A DNA stretch of 64,000 nt. It comes from Sulfitobacter sp. W027 (lineage in GTDB: Bacteria; Pseudomonadota; Alphaproteobacteria; Rhodobacterales; Rhodobacteraceae). The position numbers and the translations under genes are program-made. The stretch lies in assembly GCF_025143985.1 (NCBI RefSeq), contig NZ_CP083564.1:1241501-1305500 (forward strand). Direction: 5' to 3'. Shown in pieces: positions 28,817-38,060 of the stretch (position 1 is the stretch's first letter; every line of letters starts with the position of its first letter). The notes beneath the pieces were generated by a model. It was not told the DNA's origin. It made no database searches and worked only from the letters and a program-made list of their open reading frames with translations.

Positions 28817-30106
28817 ATGATCGGGCGATGGGCCTCCAGAACCGCTGAGGACGAAACAGTCGAACCCAAAGGGTTCGATGCATTCGAATTGCGGTTGGGG
28901 GATGTCATGCGCGGCGAACGTGCCACGCTCGGAAAATCCCTGCTCGACGTCCAGCGCGAACTGCGCATCAAAGCCTCCTACATTGCGGCCATTGAGAATT
29001 GCGATCCGGGTGCGTTCGACACCCCCGGTTTCATTGCGGGCTACGTGCGCTCCTACGCGCGCTACCTCAATATGGACCCCGATCAGGCCTTCTCTGCATT
29101 CTGCAAAGAATCCGGTTTCTCTGTCGCCCACGGTATGTCGGCTGAAGCCTCGGTGGTCAAAAAGCCGAGCTTTGAAGAACGCCGTAAGTCCCCGAAAGAA
29201 GCCGACCTTTTCGCCCGGCCTAACACGCCCTTCGTGCCCACCGGCGATGGTCTGCTTAGCCGGATTGAGCCGGGTGCCGTCGGCTCCTCGCTGGTGTTGG
29301 TCGCGCTGATCTCTGCCATCGGCTTTGGCGGCTGGACCGTGCTGAAAGAGGTGCAGCGTGTGCAGGTGGCTCCGGTGGACCAGACCCCGATCGTTCTGTC
29401 CGACCTTGATCCGCTGGATGGTGCGCTGGCTCGCGCGCCCGACACGGAAGATGATTCCGCTGCGCCGCAAAGCGTTGAGAGCCCTCGCGCCGATGCGCTT
29501 GACCGGCTCTATCGTCCACAGGCCTTGGACGTGCCGGTGTTGGTCGCGCGGGATGCGCCCATTGCCTCCATTGATCCACGCTCCGTCAGCAATTTCCCGA
29601 CCCCTGACCGCCCCGACACGGCAGAGCAAAGCACCGCCGTGGCCGAGGCTGGCACGATCAATGACGCCATCGACGAAGCCCTGATGCTTGCCAATGCCGA
29701 CACTGGCCTGCCCAAACCGCAGGTGGTTGAGCCCTTGGGCGACAAGGTGCGTATGGTCGCGGCCTATCCCTCTTGGGTGCGGGTGCGTGCGGCTGATGGC
29801 ACGGTGATTTTCGAAGGCGTGATGAACAAGGGCGACACATGGGATATCCCCGTCACCGAAGAGCCGCCAACCCTGCGCACAGGCGAATCCGGTGCGCTTT
29901 ATTTCGCCATGGCGGATGGGTGCTTTGGCCCCGTCGGACCACGCGGCGCTGTCACATCCAACGTCCCGCTTCATGCGCAGGCGCTGGCCGAGCTGTATCA
30001 GCCGGTTGATCCGAAGGCAGAGCAGTCCCTCAGCCGGATGTTTGCCGATCTTGAAGGTTCGCTTGACCCTTCCGCGCTGGCGTCAATGCCCTGTCAGGGC
30101 AGCTAA
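28817..30106 (+). CDS. RodZ-like cytoskeletal/HTH membrane protein
   Basis: The protein has 429 residues. The N-terminus carries a cytoplasmic HTH_25 domain (LGDVMRGERATLGKSLLDVQRELRIKASYIAAIENCDPGAF, residues 27-95). One membrane helix near residue 155 (SSLVLVALISAIGFGGWTV) follows, then a long acidic, proline-rich periplasmic linker and a C-terminal DUF4115 domain (YPSWVRVRAADGTVIFEGVMNKGDTW). This is the RodZ layout; RodZ links MreB to the elongasome. It precedes ispG, as rodZ often does. ATG at 28817 follows a GGGACAGGG site. Confidence 0.87.
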   Translation: MIGRWASRTAEDETVEPKGFDAFELRLGDVMRGERATLGKSLLDVQRELRIKASYIAAIENCDPGAFDTPGFIAGYVRSYARYLNMDPDQAFSAFCKESGFSVAHGMSAEASVVKKPSFEERRKSPKEADLFARPNTPFVPTGDGLLSRIEPGAVGSSLVLVALISAIGFGGWTVLKEVQRVQVAPVDQTPIVLSDLDPLDGALARAPDTEDDSAAPQSVESPRADALDRLYRPQALDVPVLVARDAPIASIDPRSVSNFPTPDRPDTAEQSTAVAEAGTINDAIDEALMLANADTGLPKPQVVEPLGDKVRMVAAYPSWVRVRAADGTVIFEGVMNKGDTWDIPVTEEPPTLRTGESGALYFAMADGCFGPVGPRGAVTSNVPLHAQALAELYQPVDPKAEQSLSRMFADLEGSLDPSALASMPCQGS

Positions 30107-30193
30107 GCGCGCGGGTCTTCGCTTCCCATTGCACATGAGGCCCCGGCTGAATAGGTAGGGGCCATAGCCCCTGATCCCGCGAAAGGTGTCTTC

Positions 30194-31318
30194 ATGTCGC
30201 TTCATTCCATTCGCCCTTGGCGCGATATTCCGCGTCGAAAGTCCCGGCAGATCATGGTGGGCAATGTGCCGGTCGGGGGCGATGCGCCGATCACCGTGCA
30301 GACAATGACCAATACGCTGACAACCGATGTGGCTGGGACCATCGCGCAGGTGCAAGCTGCCGCAGATGCAGGTGCGGATATCGTGCGGATCTCGGTTCCG
30401 GATGAGGCGTCCTCCAAGGCGCTGCGTGAGATCGTCCCCGAGGTAACTGTGCCGATCGTCGCGGATATCCATTTTCACTACAAACGCGGGATCGAAGCCG
30501 CCGAAGCCGGTGCCGCCTGCCTGCGGATCAACCCGGGCAACATCGGCGATGAGAAACGTGTGCGCGAGGTCATCAAAGCCGCGCGGGACCACAATTGTTC
30601 TATCCGCATCGGTGTGAACGCTGGCTCTTTGGAGCGGCACCTGCTTGAGAAATACGGTGAGCCTTGCCCCGATGCGATGGTGGAAAGCGGGCTGGATCAT
30701 ATCAAAATCTTGCAGGACAACGATTTCCACGAGTTCAAGATTTCCTGCAAAGCGTCCGATGTTTTCATGGCCGCGGCCGCGTACCAACAGCTCGCTGATG
30801 CTACCGACGCCCCCATCCACCTTGGCATCACCGAGGCGGGCGGCTTGATGTCAGGCACGATCAAATCGGCCATCGGTCTGGGCAACCTGCTGTGGAGCGG
30901 CATTGGCGACACCATCCGCGTTTCACTCTCTGCCGATCCTGTCGAAGAGGTGAAAGTCGGCTACGAAATTCTTAAATCCCTCGGCCTGCGCCATCGCGGC
31001 GTGAACATCATCTCTTGTCCCTCCTGCGCGCGGCAGGGGTTTGATGTGATCAAAACCGTCGAAGCATTGGAAAAGCGCCTCGAACATATCAAGACGCCCA
31101 TGAGCCTGTCGATTATCGGCTGTGTGGTGAACGGCCCCGGAGAGGCGCTGATGACCGACGTCGGCTTTACTGGCGGTGGGGCGGGGTCCGGTATGGTTTA
31201 TCTCGCGGGCAAGCAAAGCCATAAGCTCGGCAACGAGGGCATGATCGATCATATCGTCGAGCAGGTTGAAGAACGTGCCGCGCAGATCGAAGCCGAGGCG
31301 GTGAAGGCGGCGGAATAG
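30194..31318 (+). CDS. ispG: 4-hydroxy-3-methylbut-2-en-1-yl diphosphate synthase
   Basis: This 374-residue [4Fe-4S] enzyme of the MEP isoprenoid pathway converts cyclic MEcPP to HMBPP. The TIM-barrel part opens [28 protein letters not shown]. The cluster cysteines sit in [12 protein letters not shown] near residue 275 and [12 protein letters not shown] near residue 312. It starts at the ATG at 30194, 87 bases after rodZ, and may be co-transcribed with it. Confidence 0.96.
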   Translation: MSLHSIRPWRDIPRRKSRQIMVGNVPVGGDAPITVQTMTNTLTTDVAGTIAQVQAAADAGADIVRISVPDEASSKALREIVPEVTVPIVADIHFHYKRGIEAAEAGAACLRINPGNIGDEKRVREVIKAARDHNCSIRIGVNAGSLERHLLEKYGEPCPDAMVESGLDHIKILQDNDFHEFKISCKASDVFMAAAAYQQLADATDAPIHLGITEAGGLMSGTIKSAIGLGNLLWSGIGDTIRVSLSADPVEEVKVGYEILKSLGLRHRGVNIISCPSCARQGFDVIKTVEALEKRLEHIKTPMSLSIIGCVVNGPGEALMTDVGFTGGGAGSGMVYLAGKQSHKLGNEGMIDHIVEQVEERAAQIEAEAVKAAE

Positions 31319-31480
31319 GCTGGTGGCTGGGCCGCTGGCCGGGTGCTGGCGGACAGGGTGCGCTGCGGTATTTTTAAAAGGATGAAGATGGGAAGGGGGT
31401 GTGCGAACCGTGAGGGGCGCGCGCTCTGTTTTCTGTTGGAAGATATCTTGTAATCAGTGGGTTGACGTGGACTGCTAATG

Positions 31481-31969
31481 TTAATTAGGGGCGAGGTGCT
31501 TTTCGAGGACCACCGGCGGCATCTGGCCGTTGAGGATCAATTCGGGCAGCACATAGAAGGGGGCTGCGTCGAGACCTAGGGCGGCGGCCCAGCGGGCAGA
31601 TTGGGGCGCCTGTAAATCGTGTTGGATGAAGGACAGGCCGTAACGCTCTGTGATTTCGGTCAGATCTCTGACTGCGGCCGCGCAGGTCTCGCAGTCCTTT
31701 GCGGTAAAAAGCGCCACGGCGTGACCTGCCAGAAGGTCGGGGGCAAGGCGTTCGAGCAGGGTCAGATCATCCTGAATATATTGCCGCATTTCGGACTGAG
31801 CGGGCTGTGGCCCTGCCAAAGCCTCTGCTATGATATCGCCATTCGCCAAGATGGCGGCGCGCATTTCGGCATTGAAGGCAGCGCGCGCGGCAGGGCCGAG
31901 CGCGCTGAGATCATTGGCCCAGGCAGGCAGGGCCATTGCAAGGGCCGCCATGACTGCCGGAGCGCGCAT
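31481..31969 (-). CDS. Reduced DsbA-like periplasmic thioredoxin-fold protein
   Basis: This 162-residue protein has a signal peptide (MRAPAVMAALAMALPAWAND) and a helical N-terminal region like that of the DsbA-type protein encoded directly upstream (both begin LxxLxxAxRAxFxAExRA). The thioredoxin site is reduced to ALFTAKDCETCAAAV, with CxxC at residues 93-96 followed by only about 65 residues. Most of the DsbA helical insertion is missing, although a cis-proline-like AAPFYVL is present. It may be a duplicated and shortened DsbA paralogue. It starts two bases after the upstream stop, so they are one operon. Confidence 0.75.
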   Translation of the reverse strand: MRAPAVMAALAMALPAWANDLSALGPAARAAFNAEMRAAILANGDIIAEALAGPQPAQSEMRQYIQDDLTLLERLAPDLLAGHAVALFTAKDCETCAAAVRDLTEITERYGLSFIQHDLQAPQSARWAAALGLDAAPFYVLPELILNGQMPPVVLEKHLAPN

Positions 31970-31971
31970 CG

Positions 31972-32721
31972 TTAGCCGCGTTTTTCTTCCACCAGTGCCA
32001 TCATTTGATCGTAGGGCAGGTAACCGCGCAGCATTTCATCTTGCATGACGAATGTGGGGGTGCCGGTGATCTGCAGCTTTTGCGCCAAGGCGCGGGTCTG
32101 GGCGATTTCTTGGGTAACTTCATCGCTGTCCATCTTGGCCTCGATCGCCGCGACATCCAGTTCAAAGCTTTCGCCCAAACGGCGCAGCGCAGGCAGGGAG
32201 ACTTCACCGTTGAAGGCCATCAGTGCGTCGTTCAACTGCTTATAGGCATCGCCCCCCGCGACCAGTTTGGTGGCCACGGCAAAGCGTGAAGCGAGCAGGG
32301 ACTGATCGCCGAGGATTGGGAACTCTTTGACGATAAGTTTGATATTGCCATCAGTATCTAGCAGCTTGGCCACTTCGCCATGGGCGCGTTTGCAATAGCC
32401 GCAGCGGTAGTCAAGGAATTCGACCAGCGTGATGTCCCCATCAGGGTTGCCACCGACCCAAGAATAGCCGTCGTCAAAGATCTCATCGGCGTTGGCGGTG
32501 ACCAGATCGAAATCCGCCTGCATCTGCGCTTCGGCCTGACGGTTTTGCATCTGCTCAACCGCTTGAAGGATCACCTCGGGGTTTTCCATCAGATAGGCGC
32601 GGACTTCGGCGCGGAACTGTGCGCGCTCAGCGTCGGTGAGCTCGGTCAGGTCCATGGCCACGGCGGGGGTGGCGAGGGCCAGTGCGCTGGCAAAGGCAGG
32701 GGCGACGAGGCGGGCGAACAT
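31972..32721 (-). CDS. DsbA family thiol:disulfide interchange protein
   Basis: This 249-residue periplasmic protein has a signal peptide cleaved near PAVAM, an N-terminal helical ScsC/Com1-like region (AEVRAYLMENPEVILQAVEQMQ), and a DsbA domain. The domain has VEFLDYRCGYCKRAHGEV (CGYC, residues 107-110) and the cis-Pro loop ITGTPTFVM near residue 220. It oxidises or isomerises cysteines in exported proteins. The oxidising partner could be the DsbB encoded at 62.2 kb. It is divergent from an aminotransferase gene. Confidence 0.9.
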   Translation of the reverse strand: MFARLVAPAFASALALATPAVAMDLTELTDAERAQFRAEVRAYLMENPEVILQAVEQMQNRQAEAQMQADFDLVTANADEIFDDGYSWVGGNPDGDITLVEFLDYRCGYCKRAHGEVAKLLDTDGNIKLIVKEFPILGDQSLLASRFAVATKLVAGGDAYKQLNDALMAFNGEVSLPALRRLGESFELDVAAIEAKMDSDEVTQEIAQTRALAQKLQITGTPTFVMQDEMLRGYLPYDQMMALVEEKRG

Positions 32722-32817
32722 GGGCGGTCCTTTCGGTAAAGCTGCGAAATAGGGGCCAAGGGTTGACGCCCGGCATCAGGCGCGGTGAAAGCACATGCCG
32801 AGAGTAGGAGCAAGCCC

Positions 32818-33960
32818 ATGCGCAATTCAACCCGATCTGCCGTTGATCCCTTTATCGTGATGGACGTGATGCAGGCCGCCAGTGCCGCCGAAGAAGCGGG
32901 CCGCCACATCATTCATATGGAGGTCGGGCAACCCGGCACCGGTGCGCCCAAAGCGGCCACTGAAGCGCTGACCAAGGCCATGGGCGAAGGGGCGTTAGGC
33001 TATACAGTGGCGCTTGGTTTGCCTGCGTTGCGCGCAAGGATCGCGCAGATGTATGGCGAGTGGTACAACGTTGACCTTGATCCGGCGCGGGTGGTGATCA
33101 CCCCCGGATCCTCGGGCGGTTTTTTGCTGGCCTTCACCGCGTTGTTTGATTCCGGTGATCGCGTCGGCATCGGCGCGCCGGGCTATCCCAGTTACCGTCA
33201 AATCCTGCGGGCCTTGGGCATGCAGCCAATTGATCTGCCCGCCGCACCAGAGAACCGCTACCAGCCTGTGGCGGCGGATTTCGCGGGGCAAGACCTGCGC
33301 GGGTTGCTGGTAGCCTCACCTGCCAACCCTTCGGGCACCATGCTGGACCGCCCGGCGCTTTCGGCGCTCACAGATGCCTGTGCCGCCAATGACATGTCCT
33401 TCATCTCGGATGAGATTTACCACGGTATTGAATATGACAAGAAGGCCGTGACCGCGCTGGAGGTCACCGACGACTGCTATGTCATCAACTCCTTCTCCAA
33501 GTATTTCTCGATGACCGGGTGGCGCGTGGGTTGGATGGTGGTGCCCGAAGATCAGGTGCGCGTGGTTGAGCGGATCGCGCAGAACATGTTCATCTGCGCC
33601 CCCCATGCCAGCCAGATTGCGGCACTGGCGTCCATGGATTGTGATGATGAATTGCAGGCCAATCTTGCGGTCTATCGCCGCAATCGGGATCTGATGATCG
33701 ACGGGCTGAAGGACGCCGGTTTCACCGATATCGCCCCGCCCGATGGGGCGTTTTACGTCTATGCGGATGTTTCGCGTTTCACCGATGACAGCCGTGCCTT
33801 TGCGGCGGAAATTCTCGACAAAGCAGGGGTGGCCGTGACCCCCGGTCTCGACTTCGATCCGGCGCGGGGCCATAAGACGCTGCGCTTTTCCTACGCGCGC
33901 AGCACGGCGGATATGGAAGAGGGCATCGCCCGGCTCAAAGCTTTCATGGCTGCACGCTGA
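32818..33960 (+). CDS. Class I/II PLP-dependent aminotransferase
   Basis: This 380-residue aminotransferase has the fold-type I motifs PASPSG-like ASPANPSGTML near residue 165, ISDEIYHGIEYD near residue 200 and the PLP lysine in INSFSKYFSMTGWRVGW near residue 230. FSYARSTADMEE near the end carries the carboxylate-binding Arg. The substrate, whether aspartate, aromatic or another amino acid, cannot be decided. ATG at 32818 (MRNSTRSAVDPF) follows GTAGGAGC; the upstream frame is open but lacks support. Confidence 0.88.
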   Translation: MRNSTRSAVDPFIVMDVMQAASAAEEAGRHIIHMEVGQPGTGAPKAATEALTKAMGEGALGYTVALGLPALRARIAQMYGEWYNVDLDPARVVITPGSSGGFLLAFTALFDSGDRVGIGAPGYPSYRQILRALGMQPIDLPAAPENRYQPVAADFAGQDLRGLLVASPANPSGTMLDRPALSALTDACAANDMSFISDEIYHGIEYDKKAVTALEVTDDCYVINSFSKYFSMTGWRVGWMVVPEDQVRVVERIAQNMFICAPHASQIAALASMDCDDELQANLAVYRRNRDLMIDGLKDAGFTDIAPPDGAFYVYADVSRFTDDSRAFAAEILDKAGVAVTPGLDFDPARGHKTLRFSYARSTADMEEGIARLKAFMAAR

Positions 33961-34019
33961 ACGCTGGTTTGCCCGCGCGGCAAATGGTAGAAGAGCCAAA
34001 ACGAGCAGGGTGATCAGAC

Positions 34020-35240
34020 ATGCGGGCAGTTCTAAAGGGTCTGGCAATGGCGCTGGCCTGTGCAGTGCCGGTGGCCGGGGCGGCGCAGGAGTTGACCGCA
34101 TTGGCGCGGGTCGATCCGATGGAGAGCACGGTAAAAGACGGGTGGTTCGGCAAGACCGACCTAACCGTGGCGCTGAGCCAAGGGGTGCCTTTCCGTGTTT
34201 TCTTGCTGGATGACCCCGCCCGGTTGATCGTCGACTTCCGCGAGGCGGATTGGAGTGAGGTGGCTCGCGGCGATTTGCTGGACAAACCCGGTCGCATTTC
34301 GGCCCTGCGTTATGGCGCGTTTCAACCCGGTTGGTCGCGGCTGGTCGCCGATCTGGCCGAACCGATGGTGCCTGCGGAAATCGGCATGCCGGTGGATACG
34401 GCTAGCGGCAAAGCGCGCCTGGAAATTACGTTGAAATCCGTCGATGCCGAGGTCTTTGCCAAGGCTGCGGGCGTGCCGATTGATCCGGCGTGGACCACAG
34501 CGCTCACCGCGCCGCCAAAGCCGCCAGCGGTCGACAAAAACACCTTTACTGTCGTGCTCGACCCCGGCCATGGCGGCATCGACCCCGGTGCGCAGCGCGA
34601 AGGGCTGGATGAAAAAGACCTGATGCTGAACTTTGCCCGCGACCTGCGCGATGCGCTGCGGCGCAAGGGGGTGGATGTGCTGCTGACCCGTGACGATGAT
34701 CTTTTTGTCGCGTTGGAGCACCGCGTCGCCATTGCCCATCAGGCCGAAGCCGATCTCTTCATCTCGCTTCATGCCGACAGCCTTTCGCATGGCGGGGCAA
34801 GCGGGGCGACAGTCTATACGCTTTCCGATGATGCGAGCGATGTGGCGACCGAACATCTTGCCGCGCGGCATGACCGGTCTGACATTATAGCTGGCGCAGA
34901 CCTGACAGGGTCGGACGATCAAGTGGCGGGCATTCTGCTTGATCTTGCGCGCCAAGAGACCGAGCCACGCTCGGACGCCTTGGCCAAGGTCTTGGTTGAA
35001 GGGATGCGCGAAGCGGGCGGGCCGATGAACAACCGCCCCCTGCGCCGCGCCGGGTTTTCGGTCCTGAAGTCTGCGGATATTCCGTCGGTTCTGGTCGAGG
35101 TGGGTTTTCTCAGTTCCAAGCGGGATTTGACCAACTTGCGTGATCCGGTGTGGCGCGCGTCTATGGTAAGTGCGATGGCCGATGCGATTGTTACCTGGCG
35201 CGATCAGGATGCAGTGCTCAAGCCTTTGATCAGAAAGTAA
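34020..35240 (+). CDS. N-acetylmuramoyl-L-alanine amidase (AmiC-type, AMIN plus Amidase_3)
   Basis: The 406-residue secreted protein has a signal peptide (MRAVLKGLAMALACAVPVAGAA) and an AMIN peptidoglycan-targeting domain (residues 30-135). A zinc amidase domain from about residue 178 has VVLDPGHGGIDPG (His ligand), GLDEKDLMLNFA (Glu), LFISLHADS (His) and SVLVEVGFLSSKRDL (catalytic Glu). It splits the peptide from glycan strands, mainly in daughter-cell separation. It lies upstream of PBP1A, forming a cell-wall pair, but a promoter in the gap shows PBP1A can be transcribed alone. Confidence 0.93.
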   Translation: MRAVLKGLAMALACAVPVAGAAQELTALARVDPMESTVKDGWFGKTDLTVALSQGVPFRVFLLDDPARLIVDFREADWSEVARGDLLDKPGRISALRYGAFQPGWSRLVADLAEPMVPAEIGMPVDTASGKARLEITLKSVDAEVFAKAAGVPIDPAWTTALTAPPKPPAVDKNTFTVVLDPGHGGIDPGAQREGLDEKDLMLNFARDLRDALRRKGVDVLLTRDDDLFVALEHRVAIAHQAEADLFISLHADSLSHGGASGATVYTLSDDASDVATEHLAARHDRSDIIAGADLTGSDDQVAGILLDLARQETEPRSDALAKVLVEGMREAGGPMNNRPLRRAGFSVLKSADIPSVLVEVGFLSSKRDLTNLRDPVWRASMVSAMADAIVTWRDQDAVLKPLIRK

Positions 35241-35304
35241 AATAGAGAGATATGGCCGGTCCTGCGATGGGCGGACATTCGCCCCCCGCTGGCGGCCATG
35301 TGTT

Positions 35305-35333
35305 TTGACCCGAGCCAGTGCTTCCTGTATAGG
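35305..35333 (+). promoter_or_regulatory. Promoter of the PBP1A gene
   Basis: TTGACC (35305-35310), a 17-base spacer and TATAGG (35328-35333) form a near-consensus promoter with a predicted start site near 35340. It lies inside the longest open frame of the PBP gene and so argues for the downstream GTG start. Confidence 0.7.
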
Positions 35334-35369
35334 CTCGGAACTGTCCCTAGCCAATGGTGGTCCGCGCGC

Positions 35370-37934
35370 GTGTTTCGATTTGTCCTGTCCTTTCTGGGGG
35401 GTATTTTTACCACCCTGACCCTGAGCGTCGGCATGGTGGCTTTGACCATCGGGGCGGTGTTCTGGATGTATGGCCGGGATTTGCCCAGTCATGAATCGCT
35501 GGCGCAATATACGCCGCCGACAATCAGCCGGATTTACTCGGGCCAAGGTCGTTTGATCGACGAATTTGCCAAAGAACGCCGCCTTTTCGCCCCGGCAAAC
35601 ACCATTCCCGATCTGGTGAAACAGGCCTTCATTTCAGCGGAAGACAAGAACTTCTACACCCACGAAGGCTATGACCTTCGCGGCATTGGTGCGGCGGCGG
35701 TTGATGCGGTGAAATCACGCGGGCGCGATGTGCGCGGCGCGTCGACCATCACGCAGCAGGTGATGAAGAACTTCCTGCTCTCCGGCGACCGGCGGGCCGA
35801 GCGCAAGATCAAAGAGATCATCCTCGCCACGCGGATCGAAGAGACGCTGAGCAAGGAGAAGATCCTTGAGTTGTATCTCAACGAGATTTTCCTTGGTCAG
35901 AACTCCTATGGTGTCGCCGCGGCCAGCCAGACATATTTCAACAAAACGTTGAGCGAGTTGGCCCCGCATGAGGCGGCTTTCCTCGCCTCACTGCCCAAAG
36001 CGCCGTCGGATTATCACCCGGTGCGCCGGAAGGACCGCCTGCTGGCGCGGCGGAACTTCGTGCTGCGCGAGATGAAAGAAAACGGCTATATCACCGCGGC
36101 AGAATATGAGACCGAGGTGGCGCTGCCGCTACGCTCGGTTCAGAATGGCGATTTCGAGAGTTTCAAGGCTGAACTGCCGCCGCGGGATTATTTCACCGAC
36201 GAAATTCGTCGCCAGTTGAGCGAAGACTTCGGCGAGGGTGAATTCTTTACCGGTGGTCTGACCGTGCGTGCGACCATCGACAATGAAATGCAGCCCATCG
36301 CCGCCAATGCGCTGCGCCAGCAGCTAGAGCAATATGACCGCGGACAGGGCATCTGGCGCGGCACGCGGTTTGATATTCCCGCCGACCAGTTGAGCAGCGA
36401 AGAGAAATGGCGCGCTGCCCTCGCGGACCTGCGGGTGCCGCGCGACATTGATCTGGAGAACCAGTGGTATCCGGCGGTGGTGCTTGAGGTCGGGGCCAGC
36501 GATGCCCGGATCGGCATTGAAGGGGTCGAGGAAGACGAAGACGGTCACTGGATCCCCGCCAAAGACGTGCAATGGGCGCGCAAGCGCTTGGACGACGGCA
36601 AGCTGGGGCCAAAGGCGCAGGTGGCGGGCGACTTGCTTGAGGTTGGCGAAGTGGTCTTGGTGCGCCGTATGACCGCTGACAGCGACGGGTCGTTTATCCG
36701 CTGGACGCTGCGGCAGGTGCCCGAGGTGCAGGGCGGTTTCGTTGCGATGGACGTGCACACGGGCCGGGTAATCGCGATGCAGGGCGGGTTCTCTTACCAG
36801 TCGAGTGTCTTTAACCGCGCCACCCAAGCCAAACGCCAGCCGGGGTCGAGCTTTAAGCCCTTCGTCTATGCTTCTGCGCTCGACAGTGGCTATAGCCCCG
36901 CGACCATCGTGGTGGACGCCCCGATTGAGATAAACACACCGCAGGGCGTCTGGCGGCCACAGAACGCCTCGCATAAATTCTATGGCCCCACGCCTCTGCG
37001 CACCGGGATCGAACAGTCGCGCAACCTGATGACCATCCGACTGGCCCAAGAGGTCGGGATGGATGTGGTTGGCAGCTACGCGGAGCGTTTCGGGGTCTAT
37101 GACGATCTGGCGCCGCTGCTGTCCAATGCGCTCGGCAGTCAGGAAACCACGCTTTATCAAATGGTTTCGGCCTATGCGATGTTCGCCAATGGTGGGGAGC
37201 GCGTGCAGCCCACACTGGTGGATCGGGTGCAGGACCGCTATGGCCGAACCGTCTACAAACATGACGAGCGCAAATGCTACGACTGTGAGCAGATCAACCT
37301 CGCGCCGGGCGCAGCGCCTCGGATCATCTCGAACCGTGAGCGGGTGATGGACCCGGTGACGGCCTATCAGCTGACCTCAATGATGCGCGGCGTGGTAGAG
37401 CGCGGCACGGCCCGCAATGCCATCAATCTGCCGGTGCCAATCGCGGGCAAGACCGGCACCACCAACGATGAGAAAGACGCATGGTTCGTCGGCTTTTCGT
37501 CCAACGTTGTGGCGGGTTGCTACATTGGTTTCGACACCCCGCGCCCGATGGGCCGGGGGGCAGGCGGCGGGCGGCTTTGCGCGCCAGTGTTCCAAAGCTT
37601 CATGAGTCAAGCGATCAAGAAATACGGTGGCGGTGACTTCAAGGTTCCCGAGCAGTGCCGCTTTATCAAGATCGACCGTTTCACCGGCGCGCGGCTGAGC
37701 GATAATGCGTCGGGTGCCAATGTCGTGTCGGAATGTTTCCGCGACGGCGAAGAGCCGCTCTTTGGCATCTCATTCGACGGCGGCTTTGCCATGGGCGCCG
37801 ATTTGCCACTGGTCGAGGAACTCGGCGGCTCTGCTGCTTCCTCGTCGCGTCAGGTCACCACATCGACGGGCAAAAAGGCCACCGTCGGCCCCAAGGCAAG
37901 CTTTGGCACGCTGAGCTCGGGCGGTCTTTACTAA
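35370..37934 (+). CDS. Penicillin-binding protein 1A (bifunctional transglycosylase/transpeptidase)
   Basis: This 854-residue class A PBP has an N-terminal membrane anchor (VFRFVLSFLGGIFTTLTLSVG). The glycosyltransferase motif is AFISAEDKNFYTHEGYDL near residue 88, with RGASTITQQVMKNFLL. The transpeptidase has SxxK in RQPGSSFKPFVYA near residue 492, SRN in EQSRNLMTIRLAQ near 549, and KTGTTNDEKDAWFVG near 692. It polymerises and cross-links peptidoglycan. I use the GTG at 35370 because a strong promoter ends at 35333; an in-frame ATG at 35298 would lie upstream of the transcription start. CxxC-type DERKCYDCEQ near residue 634 is unusual. Confidence 0.93.
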   Translation: MFRFVLSFLGGIFTTLTLSVGMVALTIGAVFWMYGRDLPSHESLAQYTPPTISRIYSGQGRLIDEFAKERRLFAPANTIPDLVKQAFISAEDKNFYTHEGYDLRGIGAAAVDAVKSRGRDVRGASTITQQVMKNFLLSGDRRAERKIKEIILATRIEETLSKEKILELYLNEIFLGQNSYGVAAASQTYFNKTLSELAPHEAAFLASLPKAPSDYHPVRRKDRLLARRNFVLREMKENGYITAAEYETEVALPLRSVQNGDFESFKAELPPRDYFTDEIRRQLSEDFGEGEFFTGGLTVRATIDNEMQPIAANALRQQLEQYDRGQGIWRGTRFDIPADQLSSEEKWRAALADLRVPRDIDLENQWYPAVVLEVGASDARIGIEGVEEDEDGHWIPAKDVQWARKRLDDGKLGPKAQVAGDLLEVGEVVLVRRMTADSDGSFIRWTLRQVPEVQGGFVAMDVHTGRVIAMQGGFSYQSSVFNRATQAKRQPGSSFKPFVYASALDSGYSPATIVVDAPIEINTPQGVWRPQNASHKFYGPTPLRTGIEQSRNLMTIRLAQEVGMDVVGSYAERFGVYDDLAPLLSNALGSQETTLYQMVSAYAMFANGGERVQPTLVDRVQDRYGRTVYKHDERKCYDCEQINLAPGAAPRIISNRERVMDPVTAYQLTSMMRGVVERGTARNAINLPVPIAGKTGTTNDEKDAWFVGFSSNVVAGCYIGFDTPRPMGRGAGGGRLCAPVFQSFMSQAIKKYGGGDFKVPEQCRFIKIDRFTGARLSDNASGANVVSECFRDGEEPLFGISFDGGFAMGADLPLVEELGGSAASSSRQVTTSTGKKATVGPKASFGTLSSGGLY

Positions 37935-38060
37935 TCAGGCCGAGGGGGGGCAGGGCGAAGGCTCGCTTTGCCTCCCCCCACTTGCCGCCGCTGGCGGGCT
38001 GGTCTATCTCTCATGCGGCTCCGGTTTCGGGGCCGCATTACTTATCAAAGGCAGGCACAC

